From: Bacteroidetes bacterium UBA2475
GTDB lineage: Bacteria > Bacteroidota > Bacteroidia > B-17B0 > Aurantibacillaceae
Length of the DNA stretch: 43,167 bases
Direction of reading: 5' to 3'
Assembly: GCA_002342065.1 (NCBI GenBank)
Contig: DDPF01000001.1
Coordinates: forward strand, 1-43,167
In this document: positions 7,917 to 16,200 of the stretch, piece by piece
Layout: each line of letters opens with the position of its first letter
Numbering within the stretch: position 1 is the first letter of the stretch
The notes under the pieces: model-generated
The model's input: only the letters and a program-made list of their open reading frames with translations
Told to the model about the DNA's origin: nothing
The model's database searches: none
Translations under genes and position numbers: made by a program

Positions 7917-8181
7917 ATTTTAATAAATCGGCCACGTATGGCATTAATGATAAATGACGGGCACGTTTAACAGCTTGCGCCACTTTACGTTGGAATTTCA
8001 ATGAAGTTCCTGTTAAACGACGTGGTAACAATTTACCTTGTTCGTTAACAAATTTCAATAAAAAATCAGGGTCTTTGTAATCGATGTATTTAATACCACT
8101 TTTTTTAAAGCGGCAATATTTTTTCTTTTTCGCCTCGGCTGTAGGAGGGTTAAGATATCTTATGTCTTTTGGCGCTGCCAT
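7915..8181 (-). CDS. rpsR: 30S ribosomal protein S18
   Basis: This 88-residue protein is bS18. The family core is clear in KYCRFKKSGIKYIDYKDPDFL, RRLTGTSLKFQRKVAQAVKR and ARHLSLMPYV. It binds S6 and 16S rRNA on the platform of the small subunit, and in Bacteroidota ribosomes it helps form the site that hides the anti-Shine-Dalgarno. It is the middle gene of the operon, 26 bases downstream of rpsF. The leader is A/T-rich with no Shine-Dalgarno. Confidence 0.97.
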   Translation of the reverse strand: MAAPKDIRYLNPPTAEAKKKKYCRFKKSGIKYIDYKDPDFLLKFVNEQGKLLPRRLTGTSLKFQRKVAQAVKRARHLSLMPYVADLLK

Positions 8182-8207
8182 TTTTTTAAAAATTAATTAG
8201 TTAAACA

Positions 8208-8579
8208 TTACGCGTTAGCGCTTTCTTTCTTTTTAGTTTTAGCGTCTGCTCTTAAACCTTTGCGTTTATCTGCATAGGCAACAGCGTGTTTATCTAAAGC
8301 TACCGTTAAAAAGCGTAAGATACGCTCATCACGTTTGTAAGTAACTTCCAAATCATTTACAATCGCTTCACCTTCACCTGAAAATTCAAGTAAGTGGTAA
8401 AAACCGGTTGTTTTCTTTTGGATCGGGTAAGCCAATTTCTTTAGGCCCCAGTTCTCTTCGTTAACCACTTTACCACCTAAGTCGGTAATGGTTTTTTTAA
8501 TTTTCTTCGCGGCCTCCTTTGCCTGATCATCAGACAAAACGGGAGTTAAAATGAAGACCGTCTCATAACGTTTTTCCAT
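8208..8579 (-). CDS. rpsF: 30S ribosomal protein S6
   Basis: This 123-residue protein is bS6. It begins MEKRYETVFILTPVLSDDQ and has LAYPIQKKTTGFYHLLEFSG and the conserved RDERILRFLTVAL. A charged Lys/Ala-rich tail (about 100-123) extends past the core, as is common. It partners S18 on the 30S platform. It is the first gene of the operon, with its own promoter at 8611-8643 and a 31-base A/T-rich leader without a Shine-Dalgarno. Confidence 0.97.
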   Translation of the reverse strand: MEKRYETVFILTPVLSDDQAKEAAKKIKKTITDLGGKVVNEENWGLKKLAYPIQKKTTGFYHLLEFSGEGEAIVNDLEVTYKRDERILRFLTVALDKHAVAYADKRKGLRADAKTKKKESANA

Positions 8580-8610
8580 TGTTTATTTTATTTAATTTTT
8601 AATTGGGGTG

Positions 8611-8643
8611 CAAAGATAGAAAAATAATCTAAAAAACACCAAA
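8611..8643 (-). promoter_or_regulatory. Promoter of the rpsF operon
   Basis: On the minus strand TTTG (8643-8640) is followed after 21 bases by TATCTTTG (8618-8611), an exact TAnnTTTG -7 element. The -33 box overlaps the T tract of the terminator of the gene upstream. Confidence 0.65.
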
Positions 8644-8683
8644 AAAAATCAGATTTTTTGGGCAATTATTCCAAAAAATCTGA
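8641..8683 (-). terminator. Terminator of the 8712-9620 gene
   Basis: A perfect 13-bp stem pairs TCAGATTTTTTGG (8649-8661) with CCAAAAAATCTGA (8671-8683) around a 9-base loop. On the minus strand it is followed by eight T residues (8648-8641). Confidence 0.9.
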
Positions 8684-8711
8684 CTGATGTATCTTGTACT
8701 GTAAAATTAGC

Positions 8712-9620
8712 TTATTTTGCTGAAACAGCGGTAGTTTGAGGAGCATTATACTCTTTAGATGTTTCCTGCTCGAAAATATTTTCGGTAATGGATTCGTTGT
8801 CCCTGAAACAGGCTACTCCACCCCAATTAAATACTTTCTTTTGATAGATCCAAACCTCTTCTTCTTTAACCAAAACACGTTGAATGATATAAACGTTCTT
8901 ACCCTGAATGATCTCTTCGGTCACCCCCGGCTGATATTTTGCTAAAAGTGCTATAACCTTAGGACTTTGAGACTTTTTACTGATAACAGTATTTGAAATT
9001 ACTATTGTTTTGTCATTTTGATTTAGAACCGGAGTATTTACCGCCACTTCTCTTTGCGGAATATAACCCACTTTTGATTGCATGGCCAATTTTCTTTCAG
9101 CAATTTTTTTATCTTTTTCTGCTTTTTCCGCCTCACGTTCGGCTTGCTGTATACCTTTCATAGCCAATTTCATTTCTTTTAAATACTTTTCATCATAATC
9201 CATATTATGATTTTTAGGATTGTACGAGTATTTATTTATCGGCTGGTCAAATAATGAATAATCAACGCCTTCAACACGTGTAAATAATACTACATCGGCC
9301 ACGTAATCAGGAAATTTAGCTATTTTTTGGTCTTCTTTAATACCTTTCGTACTTACAAAATACTTTTTCTGTACATAACCTTCTTTGGAAACGGTAATGT
9401 CAAACTCTCTATTTAGGGGTAAATAAAGATTATAATTACCATCAGCATCTGCCTGGGTAGAACTTGGAAGGAATTCATCCTGAACCACATTAATATTGGC
9501 ACCGCCAATAGACGAGTTCTTCTCTGTATAGATCTTACCTTTAAAGTGTATCGTTATTTGTTGTGCATAGCAATACTGCAGGCTGAGGAACAAAATTACT
9601 ATGTATTTTAATGTTTTCAT
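8712..9620 (-). CDS. Exported protein with carboxypeptidase-regulatory-like domain
   Basis: This 302-residue secreted protein has a signal peptide (about residues 1-19, ending CYAQ). An N-terminal carboxypeptidase-D-regulatory-like beta-sandwich follows (about 22-95), with GGANINVVQ, DADGNYNLYLPL and VSKEGYVQKKYFV. A highly charged coiled-coil spans about 148-180 (QQAEREAEKAEKDKKIAERK). The C-terminal region (about 220-302) has VIALLAKYQPGVTEEIIQG, and a short stretch with VWIYQKKVFNWGGVACF that I do not recognise. The N-terminal fold is common in Bacteroidota surface proteins, but there is no TonB-receptor barrel, so it is not SusC-like. It is monocistronic between a strong terminator and a 226-bp upstream gap. 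Confidence 0.75.
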   Translation of the reverse strand: MKTLKYIVILFLSLQYCYAQQITIHFKGKIYTEKNSSIGGANINVVQDEFLPSSTQADADGNYNLYLPLNREFDITVSKEGYVQKKYFVSTKGIKEDQKIAKFPDYVADVVLFTRVEGVDYSLFDQPINKYSYNPKNHNMDYDEKYLKEMKLAMKGIQQAEREAEKAEKDKKIAERKLAMQSKVGYIPQREVAVNTPVLNQNDKTIVISNTVISKKSQSPKVIALLAKYQPGVTEEIIQGKNVYIIQRVLVKEEEVWIYQKKVFNWGGVACFRDNESITENIFEQETSKEYNAPQTTAVSAK

Positions 9621-9846
9621 TGTATCAATTTAACGGCTTATACCGTAATTTGGTCGGCGAAGTTACATCTTTTATCGATATTTCTATTAACACGTGTTCG
9701 TTCACAACTTTATTAATGCAAAGGCTGTGCCAGTGGGTATTTTAACTAAAATAAGCGCGACATTCTTCCCCAAAATGTATTTTTATTAACGTTTTTTATA
9801 AATTATAGGTTTAATGCCTACATTTATCAAGCTTTATATCATAATT

Positions 9847-12800
9847 ATGCGCTTCTTACTTTATAAATTTTTCTTTCTAAGTATTGCTATCCTTTTACCT
9901 GATGTTCTTTCTTCTCAAAACGAGTATATTGATTACCGCTCTGTTAACAATCCTTTGTATTGGAAGAACCGTAAACCTTTTGAAGGTTATTGGCAGCAAG
10001 ATGTGCACTACACAATTAAAGCAGAACTAAACGATAGCAGCGATATTTTAACAGGTAACGAGGAACTAACCTATTGGAACAATTCACCCTACGATATTTC
10101 TTTTGTATATTTTCATTTATATAGCAATGCGCAAACTAAAAATTCTTATTGCGCCAATTTATATAAGAATAACGAATACAATTTAAAATTTGGAAAATAC
10201 CGTGAGCAAGGCCTTGGTACGCAGGTAGAGAAAATTACCGTAAACGGACAAGATCTTAAAACAGAACTCGACAATACTATCTTAAAGGTGTATTTCGCAA
10301 AACCTTTAAAGTCGGGCGAATCACTTACCATGGTAATTGATTTTAAAACCTATTTTGATAAAGAGGCTATTCGTAACCGAATGAAATTATTTAATGCGTT
10401 TGGTAACAAGCATTACGATATAGTACATTGGTATCCCCGCGTAACGGTTATCGATTCTAAGTTTGGCTGGAACACCGATCAGCACATGGATCATGAGTTC
10501 TACGGCGATTTTGGTTCATTTAATGTAGAGATGATCATGCCAAACAATTACATAGTAGATGGCACCGGTACTTTATTGAACGAAAAGGAAATGCTGCCAG
10601 ATACATTGCGAAAAAAATTAGACATCAGTAATTTTCTTCAAAAACCTTATAATTCGCCGCCATCCGTTATCATAAAAAAAGACGGTACAAAAAAAACATG
10701 GAAATTCTCAGCCATGAATGTACACGACTGCGCTTTTACTGCCGATCCAACTTACCGTATTGGCGAAACTAACTGGGATGGTGTGCGCTGTATTGCTTTA
10801 GTGCAAGAACCTCACGCTGCCGGTTGGTATAACTGTTCGAAGTTTACCGCAAAGATCATGGAAGTTAATTCGTACAACATTGGTCCTTACCATCATCCAA
10901 AAATGATCATTGCCGATGCGCAGGATGGCATGGAATACCCCATGCTAACGCTTTGTGGTGGTTTTGATCCAAGCTACCGTTCACTTATCATTCATGAGAT
11001 GACACATAACTGGTTCCAGGGAATGGTAGGAAGCAATGAGAATTATCGTGCGTGGATGGATGAGGGGTTGACACAATTTTATACTGCAGATACATATCAA
11101 TACATTGATGGACCAATAATGCTGGAGCCAAAACCAAAAAGTAATTACATTGATAAATTTACTGAGCCTGTTAAAGTTTTAGACGATGAGATCTATACTT
11201 CGTTTTACACAAACGCTGTTATTCGTAACGAAGAACTTCCTTTAAATACGCATAGCGATGATTTTAATGGCGGCATTAGACATGGTGGCGGCTACGGACA
11301 AGTCTACACCAAAACAGCAGCCATGTTAAAGAATCTAGAATATGTATTAGGCCGTTCGTTTTTTGATAAGGCCATGCAACATTATTTTAAGCAATGGAAA
11401 TTTTGTCATCCCTATCCGGAAGATTTCAGGAATTCAATTATTGGTTTTACTGGTGTTGATCTGAATTGGTTCTTTGATCAATGGTTAGAGACCACAAAAA
11501 CCGTTGATTATAAAATTGGAAAAGTAAAACGCAAGAAGAACGATGTGTACGAAATTACATTTAAACGTAAAGGTACTATGCAAATGCCGCTTGATTTTGT
11601 AGTGATTGATAAAAACGATTCCGCACGCCATTATTACATTCCAAATACCTGGTTCGAAAAACCAACAGGCGCTACTACCCTGCCCCGCTGGATAGGTTGG
11701 GGACCAAAATTAAAACCAACTTACACAGCAACTTTAAATATTGGTACTAAAATAAAAAATGTAGTTCTTGATCCGTCATACAGGTTGGCAGATGTAGATA
11801 TGACCAACAATGTTAAACACGGTTATGTAAATATTCGTTTTGATTCTCATGTTTATAATCCACCAAACTGGAAAAAATATGACATGAGAATACGACCGGG
11901 TATTTGGTATAATGGTTACGACGGTGTAAAAGCAGGAGCCGTTCTGTCGGGCGATTATCTTTTCACCAAACATGTTTTTGAATTGGGTTTTTGGTTAAGC
12001 ACTGGTTTAGGTCAGGCTTATTTAGACAGCACAGTTAGGATTAATAATTTTAATAAACTTTCTTTCTTATTCGATTATAAAACGTCTTTGAACAGGTACA
12101 TTAAAAAATCAAATGTATACATGCAATTAAAATCGTTAGATGGTTTAGATGGCGCAACAATTGGTTTCGAGAAAAGAAGCAACAATAATAAAACAAGAGT
12201 TTACACGCATTTAAAAGCGATGTTAAGAGATGTGCCTCAAGACATGGTATATTTGATAAATGATAAAGAATGGGGTTATCAAAAATTAAATAGTGCCTTA
12301 CATGTTGGTTTAGAACATAATTACAAATACAAAAGAGGTAATGGTACTATTTTAATGAATTTACGCACCGCTGCTTTTACTAACGATTACGATTATTCTG
12401 CAGCTACCATGAGTACTGTGAACAGGAATGATCTTGGAAAAATAAATATTAATACAAGGCTATTCGCACAAATTGGTTTTGGTAATAGTTTACCTTCCGA
12501 ATCGATGTTATTTGTTGCAGGTGCCAATAACGAAGAATTAATGGACAATAAATATACCCGTTCAATGGGTTTCATTCCGCCTGAATGGGGTAATTATGGT
12601 AATGTAACCAATCACTTTACTGCGGGCGGTGGTTTAAATTTAAGAGGTTACTCAGGTTATTTACTGGCGCAAAAAAATGAAGATGGTTCTTTTAGATACA
12701 ATTATAAAGGCGCAACAGGTGCTGCATTTAATACTGAAATAGAATTTGGAGAATTATTTAAATTTATTAATCCTAAATTTTTAAAGAACAGTATTAAATT

Positions 12801-13050
12801 ACAACCTTACATTTTTGGCGATGCAGGGATCATTAATACCAATAATGCAAACACAGCAAATGTAATGAGCGATATTATGGTAGATGCCGGTGTGGGTACA
12901 ACTTTAAGTATTGTTAGGTGGGGGCAACTTTACAATATTAAACCATTAACTATTCGTTTTGATATGCCCTTCTTTATCAATCGTTTGCCTTACGCCGAAA
13001 AAGATTATTTACAATTCAGGTGGATGATAGGAATTAATAAAGCCTTTTAG
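9847..13050 (+). CDS. M1-family aminopeptidase joined to a C-terminal Omp85-like beta-barrel
   Basis: This 1067-residue exported protein has three parts. A signal peptide (MRFLLYKFFFLSIAILLP...SSQ) covers about 1-24. An M1 zinc metallopeptidase spans about 35-640, with substrate motif GMEYP (361-365), zinc site HEMTH (383-387), E406 in WMDEGL at the expected 18-residue gap, and a downstream VYTKTAAML that may hold the catalytic Tyr. From about 655 to the end is a beta-strand-rich region: GGGLNLRGY (L932-Y935), resembling the (V/I)RG(F/Y) loop of Omp85 barrels, then LQPYIFGDAGI, and a final strand ending in Phe, as in barrels handled by BamA. The ATG at 9847 is preferred over the one at 9814 because it starts a clean signal peptide. 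A hairpin follows the stop. The peptidase is certain; the barrel assignment is by eye. Confidence 0.85.
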   Translation: MRFLLYKFFFLSIAILLPDVLSSQNEYIDYRSVNNPLYWKNRKPFEGYWQQDVHYTIKAELNDSSDILTGNEELTYWNNSPYDISFVYFHLYSNAQTKNSYCANLYKNNEYNLKFGKYREQGLGTQVEKITVNGQDLKTELDNTILKVYFAKPLKSGESLTMVIDFKTYFDKEAIRNRMKLFNAFGNKHYDIVHWYPRVTVIDSKFGWNTDQHMDHEFYGDFGSFNVEMIMPNNYIVDGTGTLLNEKEMLPDTLRKKLDISNFLQKPYNSPPSVIIKKDGTKKTWKFSAMNVHDCAFTADPTYRIGETNWDGVRCIALVQEPHAAGWYNCSKFTAKIMEVNSYNIGPYHHPKMIIADAQDGMEYPMLTLCGGFDPSYRSLIIHEMTHNWFQGMVGSNENYRAWMDEGLTQFYTADTYQYIDGPIMLEPKPKSNYIDKFTEPVKVLDDEIYTSFYTNAVIRNEELPLNTHSDDFNGGIRHGGGYGQVYTKTAAMLKNLEYVLGRSFFDKAMQHYFKQWKFCHPYPEDFRNSIIGFTGVDLNWFFDQWLETTKTVDYKIGKVKRKKNDVYEITFKRKGTMQMPLDFVVIDKNDSARHYYIPNTWFEKPTGATTLPRWIGWGPKLKPTYTATLNIGTKIKNVVLDPSYRLADVDMTNNVKHGYVNIRFDSHVYNPPNWKKYDMRIRPGIWYNGYDGVKAGAVLSGDYLFTKHVFELGFWLSTGLGQAYLDSTVRINNFNKLSFLFDYKTSLNRYIKKSNVYMQLKSLDGLDGATIGFEKRSNNNKTRVYTHLKAMLRDVPQDMVYLINDKEWGYQKLNSALHVGLEHNYKYKRGNGTILMNLRTAAFTNDYDYSAATMSTVNRNDLGKININTRLFAQIGFGNSLPSESMLFVAGANNEELMDNKYTRSMGFIPPEWGNYGNVTNHFTAGGGLNLRGYSGYLLAQKNEDGSFRYNYKGATGAAFNTEIEFGELFKFINPKFLKNSIKLQPYIFGDAGIINTNNANTANVMSDIMVDAGVGTTLSIVRWGQLYNIKPLTIRFDMPFFINRLPYAEKDYLQFRWMIGINKAF

Positions 13051-13068
13051 CGAATCGAAGATTTTTTT

Positions 13069-13091
13069 ATACCCTTGTGTGGGTATTTTTT
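13069..13091 (+). terminator. Terminator of the M1-barrel gene
   Basis: A 6-bp stem ATACCC/GGGTAT (13069-13074, 13081-13086) with a 6-base loop is followed by a T run. It separates the peptidase gene from the adhesin gene, implying separate transcription. Confidence 0.6.
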
Positions 13092-13164
13092 AAGATTACA
13101 TTATCTTATTGAGTAAAACCGTGATTTTACCTAGGCAAAACAAGCTCTAAATCAATAAATTTCA

Positions 13165-13172
13165 TAAATTTG
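13165..13172 (+). promoter_or_regulatory. -7 element upstream of adhesin A
   Basis: TAAATTTG is an exact match to TAnnTTTG, 61 bases before the chosen ATG (13234). I see no TTTG at the right distance upstream. An in-frame TTG at 13186 would add a 16-residue charged leader before the signal peptide and is not favoured. Confidence 0.45.
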
Positions 13173-13233
13173 TTTTCTTCAGATTTTGTATATTTTAAAA
13201 AAACGGTTAGAAGAGAAATACACATTCATTTTA

Positions 13234-16200
13234 ATGAATAAAACATTCTTTAAAATATTCATTATCAGTATTTTGATCCTAGGGTCAAGAAATAATTCTT
13301 ATTCTCAAAATCCTGCTGCATGTGCCAATACACAAAATCTTTGTACCAATTCTCTTTTTAGTTTTTCAGCAAGTGCGGGCACTGGTTTAACGCCAGGTTT
13401 AAATATCAGTAACCCATTTGGTAACCCACAATCTGTAAATGCAGGGTGTATGTTTACAAACGTTGCCAATCCTCAGTGGCTAATGATAAATATTACTTCA
13501 TCGGGAAACTTAGGTTTTTCTTTTGGGGCTTTTGGCTCGGCATTTCCTCAGGCAGGAAATTATGATTGGATCATGTGGCCATATTCACCAACAGCCTGTA
13601 ATGATATTTTTAGTAACACTTTACCTCCCGCTGCCTGTAACTGGAATTGCACTGGGTCTGGCGGCACAGGTATGGGAACAGTTCCCTTTGGAGCTTCGCC
13701 TTGTAATTTTCAACCTTCCATTCCTGTAGTACAAGGACAACAATTTATTGTTTTAATTACTAATCCAAGTGGGGTAAATACACCTGTTTCATTTGCCAGT
13801 ACAGGCACAGCAGGTATGTCATGTAATCCATTATTATATCCTAATCTTACGGCATGCCCGGGACAGTTAGCAGTTTTTACAGGCACATGGGTTAATGCAA
13901 CCAGCGGAACGTATACACTTTATCCGGGGGCAGTAGTGCAAACAAGTCCTTCTTTTACGGTTAGTTCTTTGGTTAACCAGGTTTATACAGTTCAGGCGCA
14001 GGGATTAAATACTTCATCTGTAGCCATTGCAGATCAAACTACTTTTACCTTAACTATCAACCCTATCATTCCCATTTCAATTACTACACCAACAAATTTT
14101 TGTTATGGCAGTAATGCTACGTTTACTTTAAACCCCGCAGGTACTGGTACATTTAACGTTACGGGGCCAAGTGCTACTACAACTTCTTTTGCAACAACAT
14201 CTATTGCTTACCCAAATGTTACAACACCAAACATAGGTACCTTTTCGGTAACTGCAAGTTACACTAATGGTTGCACAGGTACACAAACTACACAAGTAAA
14301 TGTAGCACCAAATCATACTATTACGGTAAGCTCAAACACCCATGTGTGCATGAACGGTACAGTAAACTTAACATCATCAATGCCAACTGCCACTGCTTAT
14401 GCATGGTCAGGTCCTGGTGCATACACTTCAGGTTTACAAAATCCTACGATCAATACCATTCAACCTTCTTCATCAGGAATTTACACTGTGAGTTCTAATA
14501 TTAATTTTAATGGGATTGCTTGTCCTAAAACAAACACAACTCAAATTGATGTGGTTACAACTAATACTGTTTCCATTACACCCAATTTTACACTATGCCA
14601 AGGAGTGAATTTAAATTTAACTTCAAGCGCAGTTCCTGCATTTTCTTATTCTTGGGCCGGGCCAGGAACTTATACTTCTGGATCACAAAACCCTGTAATT
14701 CCTTCAATGTTACCTACAGGATCGGGGAATTATAGTGTTACAGCACTCTTTTCTAATGGTACTTTAACTTGTACAACAGGTGCTGTGTCAAATGTTTCAA
14801 TTGTTGCAACATCGCCGGTTACGGTTGCTGTTCCAAATAATATTTGTCAAAATGCTACAGCCAACTTAACGGTTACAACATCTCCTTTGCCATTATCCTA
14901 TTTCTGGTCAGGCCCAAATGCTTTTACTTCTAGTCTTGCCAATCCATCTATCATTAATATTCAAACAATTGCATCAGGTATCTATTCAACAACTGCAACT
15001 TATGCAATCGGGTCTGTCAGTTGTACCACAACAGGTACAAACCAGATATCTGTTGTTGGAACAAACACTGTTGCAATAACACCAAACTTTACATTATGTG
15101 AGGGCGCTAATTTAAATTTAACTTCCAGCGCAAGTGGCGCAATTTCTTATTCGTGGGCCGGGCCAGGAACGTATACTTCTGCAACACAAAACCCGGTAGT
15201 TCCTGCAATGTTACCTACAGGTTCGGGTAATTACTCTGTTACTGCACTTTTTTCTAACGGGACTTTAACCTGTACAACAGATGCTGTATCAAATGTTTCA
15301 ATTGTTGCAACATCGCCGGTTACGGTTGCTGTTCCAAATAATATTTGTCAAAATGCTACAGCTAACTTAACGGTTACAACTTCTCCTTTACCATTATCAT
15401 ATTTGTGGTCAGGCCCAAATGCTTTTACATCGAGTCTTGCCAATCCATCTATTATTAATATTCAAACAATTGCATCAGGTATCTATTCAACAACTGCTAC
15501 TTACGCAATCGGGTCTGTTAGTTGCACCACAACAGGCACAAACCAGATATCTGTTGTTGGTACAAACACTGTTGCTGTAACACCAAACTTTACTTTGTGT
15601 CAAGGCGCTAATTTAAATTTAACTTCCAGTGCTTCGCCCGCAATTTCGTATTCATGGTCTGGTCCGGGCACTTATACTTCTGCAACACAAAACCCGGTGG
15701 TTCCGGCAATGTTGCCCACTGGCTCGGGTAATTACTCTGTTACTGCACTTTTTTCGAATGGGACTTTAACCTGCACTACAGGAGCCGTTTCAAATGTGTC
15801 TATTGTTGCTACATCTCCTGTAACACTTACAGTGCCAAATAATATTTGTCAGAACGCTACAGCAAATATGACGGCTACTGCAACAGGGGCAACTGGTTTT
15901 AATTGGGCAGGACCAAATTCTTTCTCATCAACAATTGCAACACCAAATATTGTAAATATTCAACCTACCGCTTCAGGCATTTATACTACCACTGCTATGT
16001 TCTCTATTGGTACAGTTAGTTGCACAACCGCAAATACAGCATCTATAAGTGTTGTGGCAACAAATACAGTGGCAGCAGCTACAAATTTTACAGCATGCCA
16101 GGCATCCAATGTAAATTTAACTTCAAGCGCTATAGGTGCAACATCTTATTCATGGAATGGGCCGGGAGCATATACTTCTGCGATCCAAAATCCAACCCTT

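Noticed and set aside
9814..9846. Upstream ATG for the M1-barrel gene
   Set aside because: It adds 11 residues before a complete signal peptide that starts at the ATG at 9847.
13186..13233. TTG start for adhesin A
   Set aside because: It adds a charged 16-residue segment before the natural signal peptide; the ATG at 13234 fits better.
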